From: Hyphomicrobiales bacterium
GTDB lineage: Bacteria; Pseudomonadota; Alphaproteobacteria; Rhizobiales; Rhizobiaceae
Assembly (NCBI GenBank): GCA_017305935.1
Contig: JAFKJU010000013.1
Span: forward strand, 163,500 to 227,499
Length of the DNA stretch: 64,000 nt
Direction: 5' to 3'
Within the stretch, counting starts at the first letter, position 1, and each line of letters opens with the position of its first letter. Made by a program: the position numbers and the translations under genes. This document shows, in pieces, positions 21,170 through 30,434 of the stretch. The notes beneath the pieces were generated by a model. That model had not been told where the DNA came from. It was given only the letters and a program-made list of their open reading frames with translations, and did no database searches.

Positions 21170-23698
21170 TTACTTTTTCTTCGGCACCTTGGGAACTGTC
21201 GATCCCTTGCGGCGGGTCTCGGCCGGCTTTTCCTCGTCCTCGTCGGAAAGCGCGGCGCTGACGACATCGGCGCTCACCTCCTCCGGCTTCGGATCCTTCT
21301 TGCGCGACTTCGTCCGCTCCTCCGAAACTTCGGGCTCGTCGTGATGGGCCTCGTGCTCGATGACCTCGGCTTCCGGCTTGGGTTTAACCGGTTGCTCTTC
21401 GGGAATGGATTCGAGCACCAGCCCCTTCTTGCCGTCCTCCAGATCGCCGACGGTGACCTTGACGACACCGCCCTTCTTCAGCTTGCCGAACAGGATTTCG
21501 TTGGCGAGCGGCTTCTTGATATGCTCCTGGATGACGCGCGACAGCGGCCGGGCGCCCATCTTTTCGTCATAACCGCGTTCGGCCAGCCAGGCGATGGCAT
21601 CCTCTGCCAAGTCGAAGGTGACGTTGCGCTCGGAAAGCTGCGTCTCCAACTGCATGACGAATTTCTGGACGACCTGGTGGATGACCTTGGTCGGCAGCGG
21701 CGCAAACGCAATGGTGGCGTCAAGACGGTTGCGGAACTCCGGCGTGAACAGCTTGTTCAGCGCCTCGGTATCCTCGCCGGTGCGCTTGGACGAACCGAAG
21801 CCGATGGCGGCCTTGGCCATTTCCGATGCCCCGGCATTGGTGGTCATGATCAGGATGACGTTGCGGAAATCGATCTTCTTGCCGTTATGATCGGTCAGCG
21901 AGCCGTGATCCATCACCTGCAGCAGGATGTTGTAGATATCCGGATGCGCCTTCTCGATCTCGTCGAGCAGCACGACACTGTGCGGATGCTGGTCGACGCC
22001 ATCGGTCAGCAGCCCGCCCTGGTCGAAGCCGACATAGCCGGGAGGAGCGCCGAGCAGCCGCGAGACCGTGTGGCGTTCCATATATTCCGACATGTCGAAG
22101 CGCAGCAGCTCGACGCCGAGCGAGGCGGCCAGTTGCTTGGCGACTTCCGTCTTGCCGACGCCGGTCGGACCGGAGAAGACATAGGAGCCGATCGGCTTGT
22201 TGGGCTCGCGCAGGCCGGCGCGCGCCAGCTTGATCGCGGTTGCCAGCGCTTCAATGGCGGCATCCTGGCCGTAGACGACCGAGCGCAGATCCTTCTCCAG
22301 ATTGGCGAGAACGACCTCGTCGTCCTTGGAGACGGTTTTGGGCGGAATGCGGGCCATCGTCGCGATGGTCGCTTCGATTTCCTTCTCGGTGATCAGTTTG
22401 CGGCGCTTGGAGGCCGGCAACAGCATCTGCGCCGCGCCGGTTTCGTCGATCACGTCAATCGCCTTGTCCGGCAGCTTGCGGTCGGAGATGTAGCGGGCCG
22501 AAAGCTCGACGGCCGACTTGATCGCCTCGTTGGAATAGCGCAGCTTATGATAGTCCTCGAAATAGGGCTTCAGGCCCTTCATGATTTCGATGGCATCCTC
22601 GACCGAGGGCTCGTTGACGTCGATCTTCTGGAAACGGCGCACCAGCGCCCGGTCCTTCTCGAAGAACTGGCGGTATTCCTTGTAGGTGGTCGAGCCGATG
22701 CAGCGGATCGCGCCGGAGGACAGCGCCGGCTTCAGCAGGTTGGAGGCATCCATCGCGCCGCCAGACGTAGCACCCGCACCAATGACGGTGTGGATTTCGT
22801 CGATGAACAACACCGCGCCCGGATAGTCTTCCAGCTCCTTGACGACCTGCTTCAGGCGCTCTTCGAAATCGCCGCGATAGCGAGTGCCGGCCAGCAGCGT
22901 GCCCATGTCGAGCGAGAAGATCGTCGCATCCTGCAACGCTTCCGGCACCTTCTTTTCGACGATGCGCTTGGCAAGCCCCTCGGCGATGGCGGTCTTGCCG
23001 ACACCGGGATCGCCGACATAGAGCGGGTTGTTTTTCGAGCGGCGGCAAAGAACCTGAATGGTGCGGTTCACCTCGGCGTGACGGCCGATCAGCGGGTCGA
23101 TCTTGCCGTTCTTGGCCTTTTCATTGAGGTTGACGCAATAGGCCTTGAGGGCCTCCTGCTGCTTCTTGGAGCCACCCTCTTCCTGATCGCTGCGGCTCTG
23201 CTTGGCTTCGGATTCGCCCTCCTCGATGCCGCGCGGCGGCCGGGGCTGGCTTGCGCCGGGGCGCTTGCCGATGCCATGCGAGATATAGTTGACGGCGTCG
23301 TAGCGGGTCATTTCCTGCTCCTGCAGGAAATAGGCGGCATGGCTTTCGCGCTCGGCGAAGATGGCGACGAGCACGTTGGCCCCGGTTACTTCCTCGCGAC
23401 CGGACGACTGCACATGAATGACGGCGCGCTGGATAACGCGCTGGAAGCCGGAAGTCGGCTTGGAATCCTCGTCATATCCGGTGACGAGGTTCGACAATTC
23501 ATTGTCGACATATTCGGAGACGGTCTTGCGCAGCGTATCGAGATTGACATTGCAGGCACCCATCACCGCAGCGGCATCCGCATCGTCAATCAGCGCCAGC
23601 AGCAAATGTTCGAGCGTGGCATATTCGTGATGCCGCTCATTTGCGTAGGTCAGTGCCTGATGCAGCGCCTTTTCAAGACTAGGCGAAAATGTTGGCAC
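21170..23698 (-). CDS. clpA: ATP-dependent Clp protease ATP-binding subunit ClpA
   Basis: 842 residues. AAA+ unfoldase that feeds substrates to ClpP and takes N-degron substrates from ClpS. An N-terminal double repeat (1-145) is followed by D1 with Walker A GDPGVGKT at 229-236 and DEIHT, then D2 with [10 protein letters not shown] and the [15 protein letters not shown] segment. E. coli ClpA is 758 residues; here a Lys/Glu-rich C-terminal extension of roughly 80 residues and a charged linker after the N-domain add length. The start is GTG with AGGATCTGACC before it, 10 bases after the clpS stop. Confidence 0.96.
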   Translation of the reverse strand: MPTFSPSLEKALHQALTYANERHHEYATLEHLLLALIDDADAAAVMGACNVNLDTLRKTVSEYVDNELSNLVTGYDEDSKPTSGFQRVIQRAVIHVQSSGREEVTGANVLVAIFAERESHAAYFLQEQEMTRYDAVNYISHGIGKRPGASQPRPPRGIEEGESEAKQSRSDQEEGGSKKQQEALKAYCVNLNEKAKNGKIDPLIGRHAEVNRTIQVLCRRSKNNPLYVGDPGVGKTAIAEGLAKRIVEKKVPEALQDATIFSLDMGTLLAGTRYRGDFEERLKQVVKELEDYPGAVLFIDEIHTVIGAGATSGGAMDASNLLKPALSSGAIRCIGSTTYKEYRQFFEKDRALVRRFQKIDVNEPSVEDAIEIMKGLKPYFEDYHKLRYSNEAIKSAVELSARYISDRKLPDKAIDVIDETGAAQMLLPASKRRKLITEKEIEATIATMARIPPKTVSKDDEVVLANLEKDLRSVVYGQDAAIEALATAIKLARAGLREPNKPIGSYVFSGPTGVGKTEVAKQLAASLGVELLRFDMSEYMERHTVSRLLGAPPGYVGFDQGGLLTDGVDQHPHSVVLLDEIEKAHPDIYNILLQVMDHGSLTDHNGKKIDFRNVILIMTTNAGASEMAKAAIGFGSSKRTGEDTEALNKLFTPEFRNRLDATIAFAPLPTKVIHQVVQKFVMQLETQLSERNVTFDLAEDAIAWLAERGYDEKMGARPLSRVIQEHIKKPLANEILFGKLKKGGVVKVTVGDLEDGKKGLVLESIPEEQPVKPKPEAEVIEHEAHHDEPEVSEERTKSRKKDPKPEEVSADVVSAALSDEDEEKPAETRRKGSTVPKVPKKK

Positions 23699-23708
23699 GG
23701 TCAGATCC

Positions 23709-24062
23709 TCACTTTTTTTCCATAACACATTGCAGCGGATGCTGATGCTGTTTGGCGAAGTCCATGACCTGGCTCACCTTCGTCTCAGCCACTTCATATG
23801 TAAACACACCACATTCGCCCACCCCATGATTGTGGACGTGCAACATGATGCGGGTCGCGGCCTCCAGATCCTTCTGGAAGAATCGCTCCAGGATATGAAT
23901 GACGAACTCCATAGGTGTGTAGTCGTCATTCAGAAGCAAAACGCGATACAGGCTCGGTTTTTTCGTCTTCGGTTTCGTACGCGTAATCACGGAGGTTCCG
24001 CGATTGGCGTTTCCGCCACCGTTTCCCGTATCGTCCTGCATCCGGATCGGCCTGGCGATCAT
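23709..24062 (-). CDS. clpS: ATP-dependent Clp protease adaptor ClpS
   Basis: 117 residues. ClpS binds N-terminal Leu, Phe, Tyr or Trp degrons and hands them to ClpA. The core (about 38-115) has the [17 protein letters not shown] segment, whose Asp-Asp and Met line the residue pocket, and [22 protein letters not shown] flexible N-terminal tail of about 35 residues precedes it, as required for delivery. It sits directly before clpA, presumably in one transcript. An in-frame ATG at residue 8 is an alternative start. Confidence 0.95.
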   Translation of the reverse strand: MIARPIRMQDDTGNGGGNANRGTSVITRTKPKTKKPSLYRVLLLNDDYTPMEFVIHILERFFQKDLEAATRIMLHVHNHGVGECGVFTYEVAETKVSQVMDFAKQHQHPLQCVMEKK

Positions 24063-24256
24063 CTGTGTTCATTCCCAATCCAAGGCGCCGCACATTCGAG
24101 GGCATCTGCAAACTAAACATCCGAACCCATAATTTAGGTTCCGGATCGCCGATTTTAAGCCCCCTGTCGAACACTGCAACGGGTTTCGTCTTCGCCCTCG
24201 CAGTAATTTTTCGGTATGCCATGCCAAACCGGTGCAAGGCTTTCGGCCCCACGACG

Positions 24257-24296
24257 CAAAAAGCCGGCCGCCGCGTTCGCGGCAGCCGGCTTTTCA
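24257..24296 (-). terminator. Intrinsic terminator after the phasin gene
   Basis: The hairpin AAAAAGCCGGC-GCCGC...GCGGC-GCCGGCTTTT (about 24257-24296) lies 31 bases past the phasin stop. Both strands end in a T run, so it can also stop plus-strand readthrough. Confidence 0.8.
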
Positions 24297-24326
24297 ATGT
24301 TCGAAAGCCTTATGGCGCAGCCTGTA

Positions 24327-24674
24327 TCAGGCAGCCGGCGTCAGCGCCGTCGACGGGCGAACCGGAGAGAATTCATAGGGCTTGTAGACCGACTTGGCGA
24401 GATCAGCATACATTTCGTTGATCTTGGTCGCTTCGGCCACGAAGGATTCATAGGCAGTCTTGACGTAGGTCGACTGCAGTTCGAATGCTGACTCGACGCT
24501 TTTGACGCCGGCGAGCGCTTCAGCGTGGGACACGGCGTCCTGGAAAGACTTCTTGGTATATTCGGCCGATTCGGCGGCGATCGCCTGGAAGCCCTTGGTG
24601 AACTCGGAATAACCTTTCAGCATCGTATCAACCGTCTCCTTGCCCTTCTTGCTGGCGTCATCGAAGTTGAACAT
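24327..24674 (-). CDS. Phasin family protein
   Basis: 115 residues, almost wholly helical and charged, with the phasin pattern (FNFDDASKKGKETVDTML at the start, AAESAEYTKKSFQDAV near 33, Ala/Glu-rich heptads after). Phasins coat polyhydroxyalkanoate granules and control their size. An Ala/Pro-rich tail ends the protein. It is a single-gene unit with a promoter (24708-24735) and its own terminator. Position next to clpS-clpA is conserved in rhizobia; PHA synthesis genes are not in this window. Confidence 0.9.
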   Translation of the reverse strand: MFNFDDASKKGKETVDTMLKGYSEFTKGFQAIAAESAEYTKKSFQDAVSHAEALAGVKSVESAFELQSTYVKTAYESFVAEATKINEMYADLAKSVYKPYEFSPVRPSTALTPAA

Positions 24675-24707
24675 CTGACCGTCCTTTTCCTATGGTTGGA
24701 TGGGCGC

Positions 24708-24757
24708 AGTATGGCGTTCCGGAAAGGCAAGTCAAGAAAAATTGTGCAGTGCAAGAA
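24708..24757 (-). promoter_or_regulatory. Phasin promoter with possible PhaR-type site
   Basis: On the minus strand TTGACT (24730-24735) is 16 bases before CATACT (24708-24713). Just upstream of the -35 box lies TTGCACTGCACAA (24742-24754), with TGCA repeated around a central base. PhaR/AniA repressors bind TGC-rich repeats near phasin promoters; this site assignment is inference. Confidence 0.45.
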
Positions 24758-24982
24758 ACTCATAGATTGCACCGCCACAATAGCCAGCCGACGCGAAAAG
24801 CTGCGATCTTAACGGCAATCACAACCAAAAATCCGTCAAGACTCGTCATTTTCGTCGGAAATTCTGCGAAACTCCTCGTAAAACCATTGATTTAGTATCT
24901 GCGGAGGGCATTTTCAAGAATCCTGCGACGCAACCGGATTTGCGAGGATATTCAACCTAGGCGGAAGTTTTCACCGCAATGC

Positions 24983-25014
24983 AAAAAGGCCGGCGCAAGT
25001 TCTGCACCGGCCTT
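24983..25014 (-). terminator. Intrinsic terminator after the DUF3126 gene
   Basis: The stem AAGGCCGGTGCA/TGCGCCGGCCTT-like inverted repeat with a short loop is followed on the minus strand by five T. It begins about 33 bases beyond the DUF3126 stop. Confidence 0.75.
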
Positions 25015-25046
25015 CCAACGATCTTTCGATGCCTCTTTCGCGCCGA

Positions 25047-25250
25047 TCAGAGATCTTCGCTGAGGATCGCCATGGAGAAATTATAGGACAGCTCGCCGTC
25101 TTCGTCGTCGCGGAAGATGACGCCCAGGAACTCGTCGCCGACATAGACTTCGGCGGAATCGTTCTTGCGCGGACGCGCCTTCACAACGATGGCGGGGTTG
25201 AGCGTCCGCTTGAAATAGGCATCAAGCTTCTTCAGTTCGTCTGGCTTCAC
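25047..25250 (-). CDS. DUF3126 family protein
   Basis: 67 residues, conserved in alphaproteobacteria, function unknown. The sequence has an N-terminal helix MKPDELKKLDAYFKRTL, a basic KARPRKNDSAEVYVGDEF strand region and an acidic IFRDDEDGELSYNF turn. No membrane segment or signal peptide. It has its own terminator and lies 168 bases from cysE on the same strand, so it may be the second gene after cysE or be transcribed alone. Confidence 0.85.
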   Translation of the reverse strand: MKPDELKKLDAYFKRTLNPAIVVKARPRKNDSAEVYVGDEFLGVIFRDDEDGELSYNFSMAILSEDL

Positions 25251-25418
25251 GCTTCATCTCCATATGATGTTCGGCGCCGGTTCTGCATGGGAAAGCCTGA
25301 GGTGTAAAGTCCCAAAACAGGCTGCACAAGGCTGTGCAGCGTTTTTGCTTCCGGCGGGAAAGGGATTGACGGGCGGCAAACTCAGGTCATGCCGCCCCGT
25401 CATGCAGGTGTCTTTCGT

Positions 25419-26243
25419 TCAGTCGAGCGTCGCGAGCATCTGGTCCATGATGCGCGACGGCTCGGAGCAGCCGGCTTCGCCGACAATCCTGGCTGGCACG
25501 CCGGCAACCGTCTTCTTCGGGGGAACCGGCTTCAGCACCACCGAGCCGGCTGCGATGCGTGAGCAATGGCCGATCTCGATGTTGCCGAGGATTTTCGCGC
25601 CGGCGCCGATCAGCACGCCGTTCATGATCTTCGGGTGGCGGTCCGCGCCTTCCTTACCGGTGCCGCCGAGCGTCACGCCGTGCAGGATCGAGACGTTATC
25701 ACCGATGACGGCGGTCTCGCCGACGACGAGACCGGTGGCGTGATCGAGGAAGATGCCCTTGCCGATACGCGCCGCCGGGTTGATGTCGGTCTGGAAGACG
25801 CTGGACGAGCGGCTCTGCAGATAAAGCGCGAAATCGCGGCGGCCATGGCCGAGCAGCCAGTGCGCCAGGCGATGCGTCTGGATGGCGTGGAAACCCTTGA
25901 AATAGAGCACCGGCTCGATGAAGCGCAGGCAGGCAGGATCGCGATCGTAAACGGCCTGGATGTCGACGCGCAGGATATTGCCCCATTCCGGCCAGTCGGC
26001 CAGCATGTCCTGGAAGGCCCGGCGAAGCAGGCTCGCCTGCACCTCGCCGTTTCCGAGGCGGTCACAGATGCGATAGATGACGCAGTCTTCCAGCGTGCGA
26101 TGGTTCAGCACGCTGGCGTGGAAGAAGGCGGCCAGGATCGGATCCTCTTCCGCGGCAGCGCGCGCCTCGTAGCGCAGGCTGTCCCAGATCGGATCCATGG
26201 GCTGGACCTGCTCGTTCTTGCGAGCATCGGTGACTGCGACCAT
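25419..26243 (-). CDS. cysE: Serine O-acetyltransferase CysE
   Basis: 274 residues. It acetylates L-serine with acetyl-CoA, the committed step of cysteine synthesis, and is usually feedback-inhibited by cysteine. An N-terminal helical domain (about 15-145) contains AFFHASVLNHRTLEDC; the left-handed beta helix follows with DINPAARIGKGIFLDHATG, the catalytic His in that last motif, and GVTLGGTGKEGADRHPKI. The C-terminal tail, which binds CoA and transmits inhibition in relatives, is present. Confidence 0.96.
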   Translation of the reverse strand: MVAVTDARKNEQVQPMDPIWDSLRYEARAAAEEDPILAAFFHASVLNHRTLEDCVIYRICDRLGNGEVQASLLRRAFQDMLADWPEWGNILRVDIQAVYDRDPACLRFIEPVLYFKGFHAIQTHRLAHWLLGHGRRDFALYLQSRSSSVFQTDINPAARIGKGIFLDHATGLVVGETAVIGDNVSILHGVTLGGTGKEGADRHPKIMNGVLIGAGAKILGNIEIGHCSRIAAGSVVLKPVPPKKTVAGVPARIVGEAGCSEPSRIMDQMLATLD

Positions 26244-26453
26244 TATCGGTCTCCTCGTTTCCCGTCAGGGCGTCGAAGCGTTTCCGGTGAGACTTCCGTC
26301 ACCTTCCCTGCTCCTACATTTGTTTTCACGCAAATCCGGCGATCGACCGCCTCAGGCGTGCCGGGATGGCTTTATTATATACGGCATTTCCCGCACAAGG
26401 CCAGATGCCGCGCAAATTTGGCGTGGACCGGATGTTTACGAGCATGAAACACC

Positions 26454-27239
26454 TCAGGCTGCTTCCAATCCGGCATAGAAGTCCAGCACCGCCTTCTTGA
26501 AGACCCGGTCGCCGACCGCCAGCATATGGTCGCGATTGGGGATATCGAGCGCCCGGGCATCGCGCATCAGCGCCGCCAGTTCTTGCGGCGAACCGGCGAT
26601 GTCGTCCTTCGTGCCGACGCCGATCAGGGTGGGGACGTCGATGCGGGCGATTTCCTCCGGCGTGATCAGGTCGCGCGAGGTGCGGATGCAGGCGGCGAGC
26701 GCCAGCCGGTCGCTCTTCGTCTGGTCGGCAAAGGCGCGGAACATGCGGCCGCGGTCATGGGCGACGCTGTCGATGGAGGGCGCCATCAGGGCGTCGGCAA
26801 TCGGATCCCAATCGCCGACCCCGTCGACCATGCCGATGCCAAGGCCGCCGAATACCAGCGAGCGGATCCGGTGCGGATGGCCGAGCGCCAGGAAAGCGGA
26901 GATGCGCGCGCCCATCGAATAGCCCATGACATGCGCATCCGGCAGGCCGAGATGATCGAGCAGCGCGGCCGCGTCCCCGGCCATCAACGGTACGTGATAG
27001 GCGGCGGGGTCATGCGGCTTGTCACTCCCGCCATGGCCACGATTGTCGAGGGCGATCACCCGGTAACCGGCGTCGCCCAGCGTCTTCAGCCAGCCGGGAT
27101 AGACCCAGTTGACGCTGGCACTGGAGGCGAAGCCGTGGATGAGCAGCACCGGCGGCCCGACGGGATCGCCCGCGTCGAAGAAGGACAGGCTCAGCCCGTC
27201 ATGGACGAAACTCGAAAACGGCGGCGGGTCGATATTCAT
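26454..27239 (-). CDS. Alpha/beta-fold hydrolase
   Basis: 261 residues. The fold is clear: HGFASSASVNWVYPGW oxyanion region near residue 32, DNRGHGGSDKP near 63, nucleophile elbow GYSMGA (Ser near 105) and a late Asp (GTKDDIAG) and His (NRDHMLAVGD) completing the triad. The general pattern resembles esterases and C-C bond hydrolases; substrate cannot be assigned. The ATG follows GAGAGATCC. It is divergent from the CHCC zinc-finger gene at 27408. Confidence 0.88.
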   Translation of the reverse strand: MNIDPPPFSSFVHDGLSLSFFDAGDPVGPPVLLIHGFASSASVNWVYPGWLKTLGDAGYRVIALDNRGHGGSDKPHDPAAYHVPLMAGDAAALLDHLGLPDAHVMGYSMGARISAFLALGHPHRIRSLVFGGLGIGMVDGVGDWDPIADALMAPSIDSVAHDRGRMFRAFADQTKSDRLALAACIRTSRDLITPEEIARIDVPTLIGVGTKDDIAGSPQELAALMRDARALDIPNRDHMLAVGDRVFKKAVLDFYAGLEAA

Positions 27240-27407
27240 GGATCTCTCGTTGTTTTTCGGCGCCGCGACCATAAGGGATCGCCCCGCGGCGGTGAACCCC
27301 GCCTCGCCCACAAATCTCACCCGCCAGCGACAAGATGCGGCTACACATTTGCCGCGAAGGCGGATAAGGTCCGCCGCAAATCGAACGACTGCATTGGAGA
27401 CTTGATC

Positions 27408-27656
27408 ATGGCGGGCGGACACGCAATTCCTCACTTCCAGAATGACGGCGGCTATCGCGCAATCGAAGTGGGCGTCAAGGAATTCATGTGCACGGGCGCA
27501 TCCATTCCCTTCGACCATCCGCATATCTTCATCGACATGGGCGACGAGGTCGAAAAGGTCTGTTCCTATTGCTCGACGCTATATCGCTACACCCCTTCTC
27601 TGAAGGCCACGGAAACGGTTCCGGCCGGCTGCATTTTCCAGTTCAAGGCAGCCTGA
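27408..27656 (+). CDS. Zinc-finger protein, CHCC type (NDUFS6-like)
   Basis: 82 residues. The zf-CHCC motif is spread over the C-terminal two thirds: a Cys in EFMCTGASIPFDHPH, His in the same stretch, then VCSYCSTLYRY with the final two Cys. This is the fold of the mitochondrial complex I subunit NDUFS6, and short bacterial homologues are widespread in alphaproteobacteria, with likely complex I or metal roles not demonstrated. It begins a plus-strand pair with the flavin monooxygenase 13 bases downstream. Confidence 0.88.
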   Translation: MAGGHAIPHFQNDGGYRAIEVGVKEFMCTGASIPFDHPHIFIDMGDEVEKVCSYCSTLYRYTPSLKATETVPAGCIFQFKAA

Positions 27657-27669
27657 TCCGCGAAGAGCC

Positions 27670-28827
27670 ATGTCGATCGAGCATGTCGCCATCATCGGCG
27701 CGGGTGTCGCGGGTCTCACCGTGGCGCTTGCCCTCGCGCAGCGCGGCATCGCTTCGACCGTCATCGAGCAAGCCGCGGAACTGACAGAGGTCGGCGCGGG
27801 CCTGCAACTCTCGCCGAACGCCACCCGGATTCTCGACCGCCTTGGCGTGCTGCGCGCGTTGCAGTCTGTCTGGCTGGAGCCCGAGAGTATCCGCCTGCGC
27901 TCCGGCACCCGCCTTTCCTCGATTGCCGAGGTTCCGCTCGGCAGCTTTGCCCGCGAGCGCTGGCAGGCTCCCTATGGCGTGCTGCATCGCGCGACCCTGC
28001 AAAAGACGCTTCTGGCCGCCGTCTCGGCGCAGCAGCTCTGCCGGCTCGTTACCGGACAGCGGATCGACTCGCCCTCAATGGAAGCGTTCGAGGCGATCTG
28101 CGGCCGCGCCCCGGATGTGGTCATCGGCGCCGATGGCGTCTGGTCAGTTGTCCGGCAGCGGATCGCCGGGGCGGAACCTGCCCGCTTTTCCGGAAACATC
28201 GCCTGGCGGATGCTGTTGCCACAGGAGGAAGCGCCTGACTTCATCGAACGGGATAAAGTGACGGCGTTTCTTGGCCCCGCCTCGCATCTGGTCGCCTATC
28301 CGTTGAAGGACAGCGGCCATGTCAATCTGGTGGCCATCGCCCATGGCCGCGATCCCGGCAAGGGCTGGGATCATGGCGTCGTGAACCGCACCGAACTCAG
28401 CCATGCGTTTCGCGCCTGGCATCCGCGCATCCGTGCGATGATCGACGGAATCGAGCAGCCTCGCCTGTGGCCGCTCTATGAAATGCCCGAGGGCGCTTGG
28501 AGCAACAGCCGCGACACGATCCTGATCGGCGACGCCGCCCATGCCGTGACGCCGTTTGCGGCGCAAGGGGCGGCGATGGCGATCGAGGATGCCTATGAAC
28601 TGGCGCTGGCGCTGGCCATGCAGGCGCCGGCCGACGCCATCCGCGCCTTCGCCACCAAACGCAAGCCGCGCGTCAAGAAAATCGGCAAGCGCGGCGCGTT
28701 CAACCGCTTCGTCTATCATGTGCGCGGCCCGCTGGCGCTTGGCCGCAACCTCGTCCTCAAGCTGCGTCCGCCGCACGAGGTGGCGGCGGATCTCGACTGG
28801 ATCTACGAGTATCGCGCCGAGTGGTGA
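27670..28827 (+). CDS. FAD-dependent monooxygenase, salicylate hydroxylase-like
   Basis: 385 residues. Group A flavoprotein: N-terminal dinucleotide fold AIIGAGVAGLTVALALAQ, a central Asp-Gly motif in VIGADGVWSVVR near residue 158, and the second FAD motif LIGDAAHAVTPFAAQGA near 290. The closest-looking family members hydroxylate salicylate or 3-hydroxybenzoate, but the family is broad and substrate is open. It lies just upstream of a palindromic repeat and converges on the MetC-like gene. Confidence 0.85.
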   Translation: MSIEHVAIIGAGVAGLTVALALAQRGIASTVIEQAAELTEVGAGLQLSPNATRILDRLGVLRALQSVWLEPESIRLRSGTRLSSIAEVPLGSFARERWQAPYGVLHRATLQKTLLAAVSAQQLCRLVTGQRIDSPSMEAFEAICGRAPDVVIGADGVWSVVRQRIAGAEPARFSGNIAWRMLLPQEEAPDFIERDKVTAFLGPASHLVAYPLKDSGHVNLVAIAHGRDPGKGWDHGVVNRTELSHAFRAWHPRIRAMIDGIEQPRLWPLYEMPEGAWSNSRDTILIGDAAHAVTPFAAQGAAMAIEDAYELALALAMQAPADAIRAFATKRKPRVKKIGKRGAFNRFVYHVRGPLALGRNLVLKLRPPHEVAADLDWIYEYRAEW

Positions 28828-28840
28828 CAGGTCTGTATCG

Positions 28841-28891
28841 TCGCATTTCCCGGACGGGAAACCCGCCTCCCACTCTTCCTGGAAATGCGTC
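28841..28891 (+). repeat. Interspersed rhizobial palindrome, copy 2 (abuts the metC-like stop)
   Basis: Arms GCATTTCCCGGACGGGAA and TCTTCCTGGAAATGC (28876-28888) match copy 1 at 15111. The right arm touches the stop codon of the convergent gene at 28890-28892, and the left end is only 14 bases from the monooxygenase stop, so it fills the whole gap and may serve as a bidirectional terminator. Confidence 0.7.
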
Positions 28892-30080
28892 AGACGGCCG
28901 CTGCGGCAGACAATGCCCGCTCCAGATCCGCCTTTAGATCCTTGATGTCTTCGAGGCCGATCTGCAGACGCAGCACCGGTCCCTCCGCCGGCGCCTTACG
29001 GATGCGGCGGTCGCCAAGACCGACATGCACGGCGAGACTTTCGAAGCCGCCCCAGGAATAGCCGAGGCCGAAATAGCGCAGCGCATCGAGGAAGGCATGC
29101 GCCTTCGCCTTGTGCCGATCAGGCGCGCCGCCTTGCAGCACGATGGAAAAGATGCCGCTGGCGCCCTTGAAATCCCGCTTCCAGATGGCATGGCCCGGAA
29201 AACTCGGCAGGCCCGGATGCAGCACGGCGGCGACATCGTCGCGGCCTTCCAGCCAAGCGGCCAGTTCCAACGCGCTGTGCTGATGGCGCTCCAGACGGAT
29301 GCCCATGGTGCGCAGCCCACGCAGGATCTGGTAGGAATCATCCGGCGAGGCGCAGGTGCCGAGCGTGATCTGCGTGTCATGCAGCCGCTCCCAATGGGCG
29401 GCATTGGCAGAGACCGTGCCGAACAGCACATCCGAGTGGCCAGACGGATATTTCGTTGCGGCGTGTATGGAAATGTCGACGCCGAAATCCAGCGGTTTGA
29501 AATAGATCGGTGTCGCCCACGTATTATCCATGCTGACGACGGCGCCATGCCGGTGAGCGACCGCGCAGATGGCGCCGATATCCTGCATTTCGAAGGTGTT
29601 GGAACCCGGCGCCTCTGTGTGAACCAGCTTCGTGTTCGGCCGCATCAACGCCTCGATACCGGCGCCGATTTCCGGATCGTAATAATCGACGGTGACGCCG
29701 AGGCGCGCCAGCATCGTGTCGCAGAAATGCCGCGTCGGAAAATAGACCGAATCGACGACCAGCGCATGATCTCCAGCCGACAGGAAGCCAAGAAAGGGAA
29801 CGGTGACCGCCGCAAGGCCCGAGGGCACGAGGATCGTTCCGGCAGAACCTTCCAGTTCGTCGATCGCTTCGCAGAGCGCATCCGTGGTCGGCGTGCCCCG
29901 CGTGCCGTAGGTGTATTTCTGGGCGCGATTTTCCATCGTGCGGGCATCGGGGAAAAGCACGGTGGAGGCATGGACCACCGGCGGGTTCACGAAACCGTGG
30001 AAATCGCGCGGATTGGGGCCGATATGGGACAGGCGCGTATTGATTCCCGCGTCCTGCTTGGCGCTGTCATGATCGTTCAT
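28890..30080 (-). CDS. metC: Cystathionine beta-lyase-like PLP enzyme (Cys/Met metabolism family)
   Basis: 396 residues. Members cleave cystathionine to homocysteine, pyruvate and ammonia. The family's early RLSHIGPNPRDFHGFVNPPVVHASTV-type start, the PLP lysine in HAATKYPSGHSD near residue 205 and the substrate-binding SWGGFESL motif near 340 are present. The ATG at 30080 is preferred over a TTG one codon upstream. Other gamma/beta-lyase activities are possible because the family is promiscuous. Confidence 0.85.
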   Translation of the reverse strand: MNDHDSAKQDAGINTRLSHIGPNPRDFHGFVNPPVVHASTVLFPDARTMENRAQKYTYGTRGTPTTDALCEAIDELEGSAGTILVPSGLAAVTVPFLGFLSAGDHALVVDSVYFPTRHFCDTMLARLGVTVDYYDPEIGAGIEALMRPNTKLVHTEAPGSNTFEMQDIGAICAVAHRHGAVVSMDNTWATPIYFKPLDFGVDISIHAATKYPSGHSDVLFGTVSANAAHWERLHDTQITLGTCASPDDSYQILRGLRTMGIRLERHQHSALELAAWLEGRDDVAAVLHPGLPSFPGHAIWKRDFKGASGIFSIVLQGGAPDRHKAKAHAFLDALRYFGLGYSWGGFESLAVHVGLGDRRIRKAPAEGPVLRLQIGLEDIKDLKADLERALSAAAAV

Positions 30081-30307
30081 CAATAAAATCTGCTTGTTGG
30101 TGTGGGCCTTGCGCCGCCATCTTGGAGCCCCGGCCCCCGCCTGGTCAACCCCTTCTTGCCGCTGTCCGTTTTGCGAACTCCGCTGGCTATTCCATCGAAA
30201 GGCGCGAGATCTAGGCAGGGCATCGCCCGAAGAAAAGGCAGGCAGGACACAAACTTGGCAGGTTCCGTTAAAAATGTCTTTTCGAAGGTCAATTTACGTC
30301 GCCGCCC

Positions 30308-30336
30308 TTGACCCTGCACACTTTTGCGACTGTGAT
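30308..30336 (+). promoter_or_regulatory. Candidate promoter of the aapJQMP operon
   Basis: TTGACC (30308-30313) and TGTGAT (30331-30336) are separated by 17 bases, about 100 bases before the aapJ ATG. The leader in between is GC-rich with repeated GGTCG. Confidence 0.45.
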
Positions 30337-30434
30337 AGCGTCACTCGCAACCGGGAGGTCGGCGAGGTCGCGCGGGGTCGCCTCTGGCGCAGCGCCGCGC
30401 GCAGTCAAATAACAACAGAAAAAGGTTGGGAAAA

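Larger units (their letters stand above)
24675..25046. other. 372-base intergenic region between phasin and DUF3126 genes
   Basis: It contains the phasin promoter at its left end and the DUF3126 terminator at its right end. The middle (about 24760-24980) is relatively AT-rich, has short stop-interrupted frames only, and shows no gene that I can support. Confidence 0.5.

Noticed and set aside
21341..23725. A 794-codon open frame on the plus strand opposite clpA
   Set aside because: It is antisense to an unmistakable ClpA; its translation has no domain pattern, and long antisense frames are common in GC-rich DNA.
26526..27656. A 376-codon plus-strand frame ending with the zinc-finger gene
   Set aside because: Only the last 82 codons, from the ATG at 27408, show a protein family; the rest is antisense to the alpha/beta hydrolase.
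30301..30340. Sigma-54 type promoter before aapJ
   Set aside because: CTGCAC and TTGC are present, but the spacing is one base short of the GG-N10-GC requirement; a sigma-70-like pair fits better.
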